A DNA stretch of 64,000 bases. Origin: Haliea sp040222615. GTDB lineage: Bacteria; Pseudomonadota; Gammaproteobacteria; Pseudomonadales; Halieaceae. A model generated the notes under the pieces. That model worked only from the letters and a program-made list of their open reading frames with translations. It made no database searches and had not been told where the DNA came from. Shown here in pieces: positions 16,862 to 25,737 of this stretch. The position numbers and the translations under genes are program-made. The stretch covers positions 12,379 to 76,378 of the forward strand of contig NZ_JAVKCQ010000020.1 of NCBI RefSeq assembly GCF_040222615.1, read 5' to 3'. Position 1 is the first letter of the stretch; each line of letters starts with the position of its first letter.

Positions 16862-19800
16862 ATGCCGGAAGCGGTGGTTCGCGCCATTCCGCCGATGACC
16901 TACCCCCCCGAGTTGCCGGTGGTGCAGCGCCGGGACGACATCGCGCGGGCCATCAGCGAGCACCAGGTGGTGATCATTGCCGGGGAGACCGGCTCCGGCA
17001 AGACCACCCAGATTCCCAAGATATGCCTGGAACTGGGGCGCGGCCGCGAGGCCCGTATCGGCCACACCCAGCCCCGCCGGCTGGCGGCGCGGACCGTGGC
17101 TCAGCGCATTTCCGATGAACTGCAGGCGCCCCTGGGCGAGGTGGTGGGCTACCAGGTGCGCTTTACCGATCAGGTATCTGACGCCTCGGCGGTGAAGCTG
17201 ATGACCGACGGCATCCTGCTGGCGGAGATTCGCAACGACCGGCTCCTGCGCCAGTATGACACCCTGATAATCGACGAGGCCCACGAGCGCAGCCTCAACA
17301 TCGACTTCCTGCTCGGCTACCTGCGCCAGCTGTTGCCGAAACGGCCAGACCTGAAATTGATCATCACATCCGCCACCATCGACGTTGACAGCTTCTCGCG
17401 ACACTTTGGCGACGCCCCCATTATCGAGGTCTCCGGGCGCAGCTATCCGGTGGAGACGGTGTACCTGGATCCCGCCGAGGACCGGGACCTTGGCCTGCAG
17501 GAGCAGATCGTGGGCCTGGTGGACGATATCGAGGCGGGCCGTTTCGGGGAGCGCGGCGATGTGCTGGTGTTCCTGCCCGGAGAGCGTGATATCCGCGAGC
17601 TGGCCCGGCAGCTGCGTGGCCAGGAGCGGCTGGAGGTGCTGCCGCTCTACGCCCGCCTTACCCAGGCCGAACAGAGCCGTGTTTTCGACCTCTCGCGGCG
17701 GCGGGGCCTGCGGGTGGTGCTGGCGACCAACGTGGCGGAAACCTCCGTTACCGTGCCCGGCATCCGCTACGTGATCGACCCGGGCGAAGCCCGCATCAGC
17801 CGCTACAGTTTCCGCACCAAGGTGCAGCGATTACCCATCGAGCCCATCTCCCAGGCCAGCGCCAACCAGCGCCAGGGCCGCTGCGGCCGTATCGCGCCCG
17901 GCGTCTGTATTCGCCTGTATACAGAAACCGATTTCCTTTCGCGGCCGGAGTTTACGGACCCGGAAATTCTCCGCACCAGCCTCGCGGCGGTGATTCTGCA
18001 GATGCTGAACCTGGGGTTGGGGGAACTGCAGCGCTTTCCCTTCATCAATCCCCCGGACCCGCGCATGGTACGCGACGGCTACAAGCTCCTGCAGGAGTTG
18101 GGGGCGGTGACGGGACGCGGCAAGCTGACTGCCATCGGCAGGCGCATGGCCAGGTTGCCGGTGGACCCGCGCCTGGCACGCATGGTCCTGGCCGCACAGC
18201 AGCTGTCCTGCCTTGATGAGGTGCTGGTGATCGCGGCGGCGCTGGCCATCCAGGACCCGCGGGAACGGCCGGCGGACAAGCAGGCGCAGGCTGACCAGAT
18301 GCACGCGCGCTTTCGCCACCCGCGCTCGGACTTCATGGCCTGGCTGGCGCTCTGGCGTTACTACGAGGAGCAGCGCCAGGCACTGAGCCAGAGCCAGTTG
18401 CGCAAGCTCTGCCAACGCGAATTCCTCTCTTTTCTCCGGTTGCGCGAGTGGCGCGACATGCACGCCCAGCTGCGAATCGGCTGCCGTCAGCTCGGCCTGC
18501 ACCCGGGTGCCGGGCTGCCCGCAGTGGAAGAGGAGAGCTACGATGCGGTGCACCGGGCGCTGCTGGCGGGCTTGCTGTCGAACATTGCCCAGCACCAGGA
18601 AGACCGGGATTACCTGGGCAGCCGCAACCGCAAACTGCAGATATTTCCCGGCTCCGCCCTGGGACGGCAGCGGCCAAAGTGGCTGGTGGCGGCAGAGATC
18701 GTGGAAACCTCGAGAGTCTTCGCTCGCACGGTCGCGACCATTGATCCCGCCTGGGTCCTGGACAGCAATCCGGAACTGCTCAAGTTCCACTACTACGAGC
18801 CGCGCTGGGAGGCACGCCAGGGGCGGGCGATGGCCTGGGAGCGGGTCACACTGTACGGACTCACCGTGGCTGACAAACGCCCGGTGCATTACGGCCCGAT
18901 CAATCCCGCGGAATCCAGGGAATTGCTCATTCGCGAGGGCCTGATTGCCGGGCGCTTTCCGCGCCACCCAGGATTCCTGAAGCACAATCTCAAGCTGCTG
19001 CGCGAGCTTGAGGACCTCGAGGCCCGTGCCCGACGCCGGGATCTGTTGGCGGACGAGCAGGTCCTCTTCACGTTCTATGCCGAACGGCTGCCAGAGGATG
19101 CCACCACGGCCGAGCACCTGCGCGCCTGGTTGGCGGCCACGCCGGGCGCGGATGCCAGCCTGCGGGTTCCCCGCGACTTGCTGCTGGCGCGGGATCCGGG
19201 TTCCGGCCTCGGCCAGCAGTTCCCTGACCGCCTCGGCTGGGGCGATATGGAGTTCCGCCTCAGCTACCAGTTCGAGCCGGGGCAGGCGGCGGACGGAGTC
19301 TCGGTGACGGTGCCGGTCGGGCTGCTGAACCGGGTGCCTCGCTTCCGGTTCGACTGGCTGGTGCCGGGCTTGCTGCGGGACAAGTGCATTGCCCTGGTCA
19401 AAGGCTTGCCCAAGGACAAGCGCAAACAACTGGTGCCGGTGCCCGATACCGTGGATCGCGCGCTGGCGCTGCTGGAGCCGGGGGACGAGGATCTCTGTGT
19501 GGCGCTGGCCCGGGTGCTGTCCCGGTTGGGCGGTAGCACCGTGCAGCCCGGCGACCTGCAGGCGGACAGGCTCGACGCGTTCTACCGCATGAATATCCGG
19601 GTCGTCGATGCGGATGGCAAGCTGCTGAACCAGGGACGGGACCTGGCGGCGCTGGTGGCCGAGTTTCGCAGCGACACGCGCCAGACCATCAGCGCTGCGG
19701 CGAGCAGCAGCCCCGCCCGCGAGGGCCTGACCAGCTGGGATATCGATGCACTGCCCGAGAGCTGGCGTTTCCGCCAGGCCGGCACCGAGATCATGGCCTG

Positions 19801-20617
19801 GCCGGCCCTGGTGGACAAGGGCGAATCGGTGGCGGTGGAACTGTGCGACTACCCGGGACAGGCGCTGCTGCAGCACAGGCTCGGTGTGCTGCGACTGCTG
19901 CGGCTGCAGCAAAAGCAGCAGGTCAAGTTCCTGCGCAAGCAACTGTTGCTGGGCAACGAAACCAGCCTGCTGCTGGCCGCGGCCGGGCAGGAGCGGGTGC
20001 CGCTGGTGGATGACATTATCGACGCAGCCTGGGTCCAGGTCGGTGGTCTCAATGACGCCCTGCCGCGCGACGCAGCCGGATTCCAGGTCGTACTGGCCCG
20101 CAGTGGCGAGGTGGTGGCGCGGGCGACGGCGCTGGAATCCAACCTGCTCGACGCCCTGAAGCCGCTGGCGGAGCTACAGCCTCACCTGGCCCGCTTAACC
20201 GGTCCGGCCTGGGCCCCGGCACTGGCGGATATCCGCCAGCAGCTCGCGGACCTGTGGCTGCCCGGGTTCCAGCGCGATACCCCGGCGGACTGGCTGGCCC
20301 AGTACCCGCGCTATATGAAGGCGCTGCAGCAGCGCCTGGAGCGCCTCACCGGCCAGCTGCCCCGTGACACCACCCAACGCGAGATGTTGCAACGCCTCGC
20401 CGAACCGTTGCGCGAGGTCCGCACCCGATGGCCGGGGGTGCTGGCCCTGTGCGCGCCGGCACTGCATTATCGCTGGATGCTTGAAGAGTTCCGGGTGTCA
20501 CTGTTTGCCCAGCAGCTGGGCACTCGGGTGCCCGTCTCCGACAAGCGCTTGCAGGAGCAGTGGGGGCTGGTAAGTGAGTGGCTCGATGCCCATCCGGATG
20601 GTGGTCTCGCACCCTGA
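16862..20617 (+). CDS. hrpA: ATP-dependent RNA helicase HrpA
   Basis: 1251 residues, slightly shorter than the roughly 1300 of the E. coli enzyme. Motifs in order: Walker A GETGSGKTT (41-49), TQPRRLAART (motif Ia), DEAH at 138-141, SATI (motif III), LATNVAETSVTVPGI and QRQGRCGR (motif VI). The HA2 and OB-like regions follow, then a long HrpA-specific C-terminal half (DUF3418) rich in Trp and Leu. DEAH helicases of this type unwind RNA and affect mRNA processing and ribosome rescue in bacteria. The gene is monocistronic, divergent from the MaoC gene. Confidence 0.95.
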   Translation: MPEAVVRAIPPMTYPPELPVVQRRDDIARAISEHQVVIIAGETGSGKTTQIPKICLELGRGREARIGHTQPRRLAARTVAQRISDELQAPLGEVVGYQVRFTDQVSDASAVKLMTDGILLAEIRNDRLLRQYDTLIIDEAHERSLNIDFLLGYLRQLLPKRPDLKLIITSATIDVDSFSRHFGDAPIIEVSGRSYPVETVYLDPAEDRDLGLQEQIVGLVDDIEAGRFGERGDVLVFLPGERDIRELARQLRGQERLEVLPLYARLTQAEQSRVFDLSRRRGLRVVLATNVAETSVTVPGIRYVIDPGEARISRYSFRTKVQRLPIEPISQASANQRQGRCGRIAPGVCIRLYTETDFLSRPEFTDPEILRTSLAAVILQMLNLGLGELQRFPFINPPDPRMVRDGYKLLQELGAVTGRGKLTAIGRRMARLPVDPRLARMVLAAQQLSCLDEVLVIAAALAIQDPRERPADKQAQADQMHARFRHPRSDFMAWLALWRYYEEQRQALSQSQLRKLCQREFLSFLRLREWRDMHAQLRIGCRQLGLHPGAGLPAVEEESYDAVHRALLAGLLSNIAQHQEDRDYLGSRNRKLQIFPGSALGRQRPKWLVAAEIVETSRVFARTVATIDPAWVLDSNPELLKFHYYEPRWEARQGRAMAWERVTLYGLTVADKRPVHYGPINPAESRELLIREGLIAGRFPRHPGFLKHNLKLLRELEDLEARARRRDLLADEQVLFTFYAERLPEDATTAEHLRAWLAATPGADASLRVPRDLLLARDPGSGLGQQFPDRLGWGDMEFRLSYQFEPGQAADGVSVTVPVGLLNRVPRFRFDWLVPGLLRDKCIALVKGLPKDKRKQLVPVPDTVDRALALLEPGDEDLCVALARVLSRLGGSTVQPGDLQADRLDAFYRMNIRVVDADGKLLNQGRDLAALVAEFRSDTRQTISAAASSSPAREGLTSWDIDALPESWRFRQAGTEIMAWPALVDKGESVAVELCDYPGQALLQHRLGVLRLLRLQQKQQVKFLRKQLLLGNETSLLLAAAGQERVPLVDDIIDAAWVQVGGLNDALPRDAAGFQVVLARSGEVVARATALESNLLDALKPLAELQPHLARLTGPAWAPALADIRQQLADLWLPGFQRDTPADWLAQYPRYMKALQQRLERLTGQLPRDTTQREMLQRLAEPLREVRTRWPGVLALCAPALHYRWMLEEFRVSLFAQQLGTRVPVSDKRLQEQWGLVSEWLDAHPDGGLAP

Positions 20618-20754
20618 ATTGTGAAATAGTACCGAAGCCCCTCCGGGCACGGGGAAACTTCCTCGCCAATACTGGGTCACAGCACTGACTGTTGGCGGTT
20701 GGCGTCGGCAATGAGTGTGTTCCAGAACTTACATTTAACAAAAGGATAATCATC

Positions 20755-21096
20755 ATGGCAGAGTCAAAGAAGCCCCTCGCAATTGCCCTGGGCGCAGCAT
20801 TCCTGGCCAGCTCCGTTGTACCCATGGCATCCGCGGAAGCCAACCCCTTTGCGGCGGAACAGCTGAATACCGGTTACAACCTCGCCAGCTACAACTCCCA
20901 CGGTGAAGGCGACCACGAAGGCAAGTGTGGTGAGGGCAAATGTGGTGAGAAGGACGGCGAAGGCAAGTGCGGTGAAGGCAAGTGTGGTGAGAAGGACGGC
21001 GAAGGCAAGTGTGGTGAAGGCAAGTGCGGTGAAGGCAAGTGTGGTGAAAAGGATGGCGAAGGCAAGTGCGGTGAAGGGAAGTGCGGCGGTGCCTGA
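20755..21096 (+). CDS. HvfA/bufferin-like RiPP precursor with nine EGKCG motifs
   Basis: 113 residues from the ATG that follows AAAGGAT; a longer frame upstream adds 21 unrelated residues. A signal peptide ends near ASA-EA (residue 27). From residue 55 the protein consists only of EGKCG units spaced by EKDG: two, two, three and two units, nine in all, then GGA. In the related Haemophilus HvfA system, and in Caulobacter bufferins, an MNIO enzyme modifies the central cysteines of such motifs to oxazolone/thioamide or thiooxazole groups that bind copper. Here the stop overlaps the ATG of an MNIO-family gene (TGATG), which fits that role. The modification and metal are inferred, not visible. The product would be an exported copper-binding peptide. 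Confidence 0.85.
   Translation: MAESKKPLAIALGAAFLASSVVPMASAEANPFAAEQLNTGYNLASYNSHGEGDHEGKCGEGKCGEKDGEGKCGEGKCGEKDGEGKCGEGKCGEGKCGEKDGEGKCGEGKCGGA
20917..21087 (+). repeat. Coding tandem repeat encoding nine EGKCG units
   Basis: The 171 bases are a tandem array of 15-base units (GAAGGCAAGTGTGGT with synonymous third-base changes), interrupted three times by a 12-base unit encoding EKDG. The unit differences are mainly T/C or G/A in third positions. Such arrays change copy number easily. Confidence 0.9.
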
Positions 21097-21953
21097 TGCC
21101 GGTTAGCCACGACGGGCCCGCGGGAGCGGGCCTGGGATTGCGACGGGCCCTCATGGGCCCGTTGCTGTCGATGGCCCAGGGCGAGGTTGATTTTCTCGAG
21201 CTGGCGCCGGAAAACTGGATTGGGGTCGGCGGCCGCTACGGACGCCAGCTGCGCCAGCTTGCGGAGCGCTTCCCGCTGGTTTTCCACGGCTTGTCGCTGG
21301 ACATTGGTGGCCCGGACCCGCTGGACACCGGCCTGCTGGGCGCCGTGCGCGAGCTGATGGACGAGCTGGGTGTCAGCGTTTACAGCGAGCACCTCTCCTG
21401 GTGCGCCGCAGAGGGGCACCTGTACGATCTTCTGCCAATACCCTTTACCGAGGAGGCGGTGCGCCACGTTGCCGGACGCGTGCAACAGGTGCAGGATATC
21501 ATCGGCGCGCCACTGGCTCTGGAGAATGCCTCTTATTACGCCCAGGCGCACGCCGACATGAGCGAGGCCGAATTCATCAATGCCGTGGTCAGTGCCTCCG
21601 GCTGTGATCTGCTGCTCGATGTCAACAACATCTACGTCAACAGCATCAATCACAACTACGCGGCGTCGGCTTTCCTGCGCGCCCTGCCGCTGGACCGGGT
21701 CCGCTATATCCATGTGGCCGGCCACTACGACGAGGCGCCAGATTTGAAAGTGGACACCCACGGCGCTGATGTCATCGACCCCGTGTGGGATCTGCTGGCC
21801 GAGGCCTACAGCCTGCTGGGGCCGGTGCCGACCCTGCTCGAGCGTGACTTCAATCTGCCGCCCCTGCCGGACCTGTTGCAGGAAGTGGCGCGAATCCGCG
21901 AGTTGCAGGGCGCTTGCAGCGCGGACAACAGGGTGGTTCTAGCCCATGGCTGA
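21096..21953 (+). CDS. MNIO family (DUF692) multinuclear iron oxidase, HvfB-like
   Basis: 285 residues. The start overlaps the precursor gene's stop by one base. Signature residues of the TIM-barrel MNIO family are visible: LELAPENWIGVGG, H64 (FHGLSLDIGG), S-E98-H99-LSW, ALENASYY, LLLDVNNIYVNS, YIHVAGHYD, DTHGADVIDPVW and LLERDFNLP. These supply the His, Asp and Glu ligands for two or three irons. Known relatives (HvfB, BufB, MbnB) oxidise cysteine in a short precursor, using a partner protein of the HvfC/BufC type. The precursor and a DUF2063 partner are on either side, so the substrate is very probably the EGKCG peptide. Exact chemistry is inferred from homologues. Confidence 0.92.
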   Translation: MPVSHDGPAGAGLGLRRALMGPLLSMAQGEVDFLELAPENWIGVGGRYGRQLRQLAERFPLVFHGLSLDIGGPDPLDTGLLGAVRELMDELGVSVYSEHLSWCAAEGHLYDLLPIPFTEEAVRHVAGRVQQVQDIIGAPLALENASYYAQAHADMSEAEFINAVVSASGCDLLLDVNNIYVNSINHNYAASAFLRALPLDRVRYIHVAGHYDEAPDLKVDTHGADVIDPVWDLLAEAYSLLGPVPTLLERDFNLPPLPDLLQEVARIRELQGACSADNRVVLAHG

Positions 21954-22683
21954 GCTGCGCCACAGTCAGCTGGCGCTCGCCGGGCACCTGCGCAACCCGG
22001 AATCCGTGCCCCCTCCGCACGGAATTGAGCCGCGTCGGCTCAAGATCTATCAGGATTTGATCTACAACAATATCGAAGGCTTTATCAGCGGCGGTTTCCC
22101 CGTGCTGCGGAGTCTGTATTCTGCCTCGGCGTGGCACGCCCTGGTACGCCAGTTCATTGACGGCCATCGCTGTCATACGCCGTATTTCCTCGAGATCAGC
22201 CAGGAGTTCCTGCGCTTTCTGTTCGAACATCATCAACCCGGCCCGGAGGACCCCCCGTTTATTGCCGAGCTGGCCCACTATGAGTGGGCGGAGCTGGCCC
22301 TGTCGGTAGCGGAGGGGGACCTCCCGCCCCCGGCGCCGGATCGCGACCCGCTGGCGGCCGTACCGCAGCTGTCGCCGCTGGCCTGGGTGCTGGCCTACCG
22401 CTTCCCGGTGCACCGCATCGGGGCCGACTTCCGTCCCACGGAACCCGGTGATCCGGTCTACCTGGCGGTCTACCGCGACCGCGAGGACGCAGTCCAGTTC
22501 ATGGTACTCAACGCCGCTACTGCACGCCTGCTGGAGCTTGCCCGCGACAACGAATCGAGCAGCGGCGCCCAGCTGTTGCAGCAGCTGGCGGTGGAGCTGG
22601 GCATGGATCGGGAGCGGGTCCTGGGCTTCGGTAGTACCCAGCTGGCGGACTTCGCCAGCCGTGCTGTCGTTATCCTGCACTGA
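21946..22683 (+). CDS. HvfC/BufC-like DUF2063 partner protein of the MNIO enzyme
   Basis: 245 residues, overlapping the MNIO gene by 8 bases. The N-terminal half (Q-LALAGHLRNP...RLKIYQDLIYNNIEGFISGGFPVLRSLY) is the DUF2063 signature found in partner proteins that hold the precursor peptide for the iron enzyme. The C-terminal half (about 130-245) contains an LAYRFPVHRIG segment and an HTH-like end, which resemble the precursor-binding domain of HvfC. No DoxX-type membrane protein follows, although HvfD is common in related operons. Expression is coupled to the two genes upstream. Confidence 0.88.
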   Translation: MAELRHSQLALAGHLRNPESVPPPHGIEPRRLKIYQDLIYNNIEGFISGGFPVLRSLYSASAWHALVRQFIDGHRCHTPYFLEISQEFLRFLFEHHQPGPEDPPFIAELAHYEWAELALSVAEGDLPPPAPDRDPLAAVPQLSPLAWVLAYRFPVHRIGADFRPTEPGDPVYLAVYRDREDAVQFMVLNAATARLLELARDNESSSGAQLLQQLAVELGMDRERVLGFGSTQLADFASRAVVILH

Positions 22684-22773
22684 TACAAGCCAACTTTTGC
22701 CCCTCAGCCCGTGTTGCTCCCCAGTACACACAAGCGTAATATTCCGCCACTTTTTTCGAACATCGGCAATGCC

Positions 22774-23493
22774 ATGAAACTGCTGCGCCCGACCGTGGGG
22801 CTCTTGTGTCTGCTTCTGCTTGTTCCGGCGATGGCCCAGGAGCCCGTCAATCCAGACCCCTGGGAGGGGTTCAACCGTCCCATCTTCGAGTTCAATGAGC
22901 GGCTGGACAAGTATGTTCTGAAACCCGTGGCGAAAGGCTACCAGGCGGTGATGCCCGATCCCGCGGAGAGAGGCGTCAGCAATTTTTTCAGCAATCTGCG
23001 TGACGCCAATTCGACGCTCAACGCCGTCCTCCAGGGGCGCCCCGGTGGCGCGGTGCGCGCTGGCGGCCGCTTCCTGCTCAATTCGACTGTTGGCATGCTG
23101 GGGCTGTTTGATGTGGCCACCCGCATGGGTGTCGAGCCCTACCGCACGGACTTCGGTCACACGCTGGCGATTTGGGGGGTTCCTTCCGGGCCGTATCTGA
23201 TGGTTCCCATGCTGGGGCCGCGCACCGTCCGCAGCGGCACCGGTACGGTATTCGACGCCTTTGCCTCGGTGGAGATGACCATCGACGATACCAGCATCCG
23301 CAACTCCCTGCGGGGGCTGGATGTAATCGACACCCGCGCCAGACTGCTCAAGGCCGAGGATCTGGTGTCCGGCGACCGCTATATTTTCCTGCGCGATGCC
23401 TACCTGCAGCAGCGCCGGGCCCTGGTCAATGACGGCGTGGTGGAGGACAGTTTCTCGGACTTTGGCGACGACGACTGGGGCGAGGAATTTTGA
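22774..23493 (+). CDS. mlaA: MlaA/VacJ-family outer-membrane phospholipid transport protein
   Basis: 239 residues from the ATG of MKLLRPTVGLL. PDPWEGFNRPIFEFNERLDKYVLKPVAKGYQ is the MlaA N-terminal signature, followed by the NFFSNLRD and GRFLLNSTVGMLGLFDVAT segments. MlaA forms a ring in the inner leaflet of the outer membrane and removes misplaced phospholipids with OmpC/F and the MlaFEDB system. The signal peptide ends in VPAMAQ-E and has no cysteine at a lipobox position; its only cysteine is at residue 12 within the hydrophobic core. So it may be cleaved by signal peptidase I instead of being lipidated. No other mla genes are near. Confidence 0.88.
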   Translation: MKLLRPTVGLLCLLLLVPAMAQEPVNPDPWEGFNRPIFEFNERLDKYVLKPVAKGYQAVMPDPAERGVSNFFSNLRDANSTLNAVLQGRPGGAVRAGGRFLLNSTVGMLGLFDVATRMGVEPYRTDFGHTLAIWGVPSGPYLMVPMLGPRTVRSGTGTVFDAFASVEMTIDDTSIRNSLRGLDVIDTRARLLKAEDLVSGDRYIFLRDAYLQQRRALVNDGVVEDSFSDFGDDDWGEEF

Positions 23494-23617
23494 GCTCCGC
23501 GCCTCGATGCGCTACCCGCATCAAAACTGTGAAATCCTGCCATAACACAGCGCCTGCCGGTTGCCCGGCCCGGGGCAAGGGCGTAGTGTCTGCCCGCAAG
23601 CTTCCCGCAAGTAACGC

Positions 23618-24802
23618 ATGATGGATTCCAAGGGCTTTGTGCTGGTCATCGACGACGACTCCGCTCGTGCAGCAGCGCTTGCGGCAACCGTCTCTGCCGC
23701 AGGCTACCGGACTGAAGTTCACACCGATGTCATCGCTGCCTATCACTTTCTCCAGGACAACCAGGAGCTGGACGTCATTCTCTGCGAGCTGGATCTGGAG
23801 GATGTGTCCTGGGTGGAGGCGCGCCGGTCACTGCGCGAGCTGGACCTGCAGATACCGGCGATCATTATCAGCGACCGGGCTGAAGTCGACCGCATGATGA
23901 CGGCGCTGCGGCTCGGCGCCAGTGACTTTTTCGTGCGCCCGATCGAGGATACCGAAGCCCTGCTCAAGTCCATTGAGCGCTGCGTACGCCAGCGCCAGCT
24001 GCGCCGCGAACTGCAGGAGTCCCGCAAGCGGCTGGAGCTGGCGAACATCGAACTGCGCGGGACCGTCAAGATGCTGGAGCAGGACCAGCAGGCGGGCCGC
24101 CAGGTGCAGCTGCGGATGCTCCCCGCCAGCCCCATGGTCCTGGACGAGTACGTATTCAGTCACACTGTGATCCCCTCGCTTTACCTGAGTGGCGACTTCA
24201 CTGACTATTTTACCGTCGGCGATCACCACGTGACGTTCTTCATGGCTGATGTGTCAGGTCACGGCAGTTCCTCTGCCTTTACCACAGTCCTGTTGAAGAA
24301 CCTCTTTGCCCGCAAACGCTCTGATTACCTGCGGCGCAGCGACGACACAATTCTCAGCCCGGTGGCCATGCTCAAGCGGGCCAACAAGGAGCTGCTGGGG
24401 TTGGCGGTAGGCAAGTTCGCCACCATGGTTGTTGGCCTGCTCGATACCGCCGCCAACACCTTGCGCTACAGTATTGCCGGGCATCTGCCGCAACCGGTGC
24501 TGGTGTCGAAAGAGGGCGCTCGCTATCTCCGTGGCGAAGGTTCCGCCGTGGGCATTATGGACGATGCATCCTACGAAGAGCACCTGATCGACCTGCCGCA
24601 GCGCTTTATGCTGGCACTGTTCTCCGACGGGATTCTGGAGATACTGCCGCCACAAAACCTGATCGAAAAGGAAAAGTACTTCCTCAAGGTGTTTGAGGAG
24701 TCCGCCGAGTCCCCGGAAGATATCGTCACCCGGCTCGGACTCGACCATGTCGAAACCGCTCCCGACGATATTGCTGCGCTGTTTATCAGCAAGCGGGGTT
24801 AG
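23618..24802 (+). CDS. PP2C-type serine phosphatase with degenerate receiver domain (HsbR-like)
   Basis: 394 residues: a receiver-like domain (about 7-125), a coiled coil (about 125-160) and a PP2C/SpoIIE phosphatase domain (about 175-392) with metal motifs GDFTDYF, MADVSGHGSSSA, and FSDGILEI. In the receiver the expected phosphoacceptor is glutamate (E57 in DVILCELDLED), and the usual lysine near the end is arginine (VRPI). So the domain probably mimics a permanent state or responds to something else. Together with the STAS gene starting one base after its stop, it looks like HsbR/HsbA of Pseudomonas, where phosphatase action on the STAS protein controls motility and biofilm. The C-terminal kinase domain of HsbR is absent here. 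Confidence 0.85.
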   Translation: MMDSKGFVLVIDDDSARAAALAATVSAAGYRTEVHTDVIAAYHFLQDNQELDVILCELDLEDVSWVEARRSLRELDLQIPAIIISDRAEVDRMMTALRLGASDFFVRPIEDTEALLKSIERCVRQRQLRRELQESRKRLELANIELRGTVKMLEQDQQAGRQVQLRMLPASPMVLDEYVFSHTVIPSLYLSGDFTDYFTVGDHHVTFFMADVSGHGSSSAFTTVLLKNLFARKRSDYLRRSDDTILSPVAMLKRANKELLGLAVGKFATMVVGLLDTAANTLRYSIAGHLPQPVLVSKEGARYLRGEGSAVGIMDDASYEEHLIDLPQRFMLALFSDGILEILPPQNLIEKEKYFLKVFEESAESPEDIVTRLGLDHVETAPDDIAALFISKRG

Positions 24803-24803
24803 G

Positions 24804-25286
24804 ATGGAAGAAGGCCGTATACTCGCAGCAAGCCAGGACGGCGCCTATGTCATTCGCCTGACCGGCGATGTGCGCCTCACGCTGTGCACCACGATAGACG
24901 ACTACATGCACAGGATGCTGGACAACCCCGATTTCGCCAGTGTCTGGGTCGATCTTTGTGGCGCCGAGGGCATAGACAGCACCACCCTGGGGTTGCTCGC
25001 CAAGCTGGCGCTGGAAGTGCGGGCGCGCTTCGGCTTCATGCCGGCGATCTACAGCAACAATCCCGGTATTACCCGTTTGATCAAGAGTATGGGCTTTCAA
25101 CGCCTGTTTGAACTGCACGAGGATGCCTGCGCCAATCCTGACCGCATCCACCGGATTCCCCTGGTCGAGGGCAGCGAGCAGGCGGTCAAGGAGAAAGTGC
25201 TCGAGGCCCACCGGGTGCTGATGGGACTCTCGGAGGAGAACCGCGCCCGCTTCAAGGACCTGATGGTGGTGCTGGAGCGCAGCTGA
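24804..25286 (+). CDS. STAS-domain anti-sigma factor antagonist (HsbA-like)
   Basis: 160 residues from the ATG one base after the phosphatase gene. The N-terminal 100 residues are a STAS domain with the switch-serine loop GAEGIDSTTLGLL. The C-terminal 60 residues form an additional helical part (EGSEQAVKEKVLEAHRVLMGLSEENRARFKDLM) seen in HsbA-type proteins. In that family the unphosphorylated STAS protein binds an anti-sigma factor or a diguanylate cyclase; the phosphatase upstream would create this form. No kinase or anti-sigma gene is adjacent. The frame extends upstream, but the chosen ATG leaves the domain intact. Confidence 0.85.
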   Translation: MEEGRILAASQDGAYVIRLTGDVRLTLCTTIDDYMHRMLDNPDFASVWVDLCGAEGIDSTTLGLLAKLALEVRARFGFMPAIYSNNPGITRLIKSMGFQRLFELHEDACANPDRIHRIPLVEGSEQAVKEKVLEAHRVLMGLSEENRARFKDLMVVLERS

Positions 25287-25293
25287 AGCCGGC

Positions 25294-25737
25294 TTAGTCC
25301 GGCTTGGCGTCCAGTTTGCTGCGAATGTAATCCTGGTGGGGCACGTAGGTCAGCTCCGCCACCTGCCGAATCAGGTGCTCCTCGTACTTGTCCAGGTCAC
25401 CGTCGGCGTAGGCGACCTGCCACATAGACGCGATCAGTTCCAGTTTCTCCGCCGGCCCGTAGTGATCGTTGATCACCCGGGTGAACTCGTACAGCGAGGT
25501 GGCACTGTCAACCCGTCCTGAAGCCTGCTGGACAAGGGCGTGAACCTCCTCCCGGGGCAGGGCAAGCGAGCTGCAGAGCAAACGCTCCAGCGCCGCCTCC
25601 TCTTCCGCGTCCTGGGTGAAATCGGCCCTTGCGGTTTCAATCAGCAGTGCAGCGGCTGCCAGGTGGACCCGCTGGCTGTGCTCCTCCTGGCTGTCGCCGG
25701 CGGGCAGGATGAACAGTGATTTCAGGGCATTGATCAT
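25294..25737 (-). CDS. TerB-like tellurite-resistance family protein
   Basis: 147 residues, all helical, with the metal-binding-like acidic pattern of the TerB/co-chaperone-DjlA-like fold: RVHLAAAALLIETARADFTQDAEEEAALERLL and IASMWQVAYADGDLDKYEEHLIRQVAELTYV. TerB-type proteins have been linked to tellurite resistance and stress, but most free-standing copies have no proven role. The start overlaps the end of the transaldolase gene by 4 bases and the gene is cotranscribed with it. It converges with the STAS gene 8 bases away. Confidence 0.8.
   Translation of the reverse strand: MINALKSLFILPAGDSQEEHSQRVHLAAAALLIETARADFTQDAEEEAALERLLCSSLALPREEVHALVQQASGRVDSATSLYEFTRVINDHYGPAEKLELIASMWQVAYADGDLDKYEEHLIRQVAELTYVPHQDYIRSKLDAKPD

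Noticed and set aside
17831..19942. Minus-strand open frame of 703 codons opposite hrpA
   Set aside because: It lies fully inside the helicase gene, with no recognisable fold.
20917..21087. Possible CRISPR-like or satellite repeat
   Set aside because: The units are contiguous 15-mers in one reading frame and encode EGKCG; there are no spacers.
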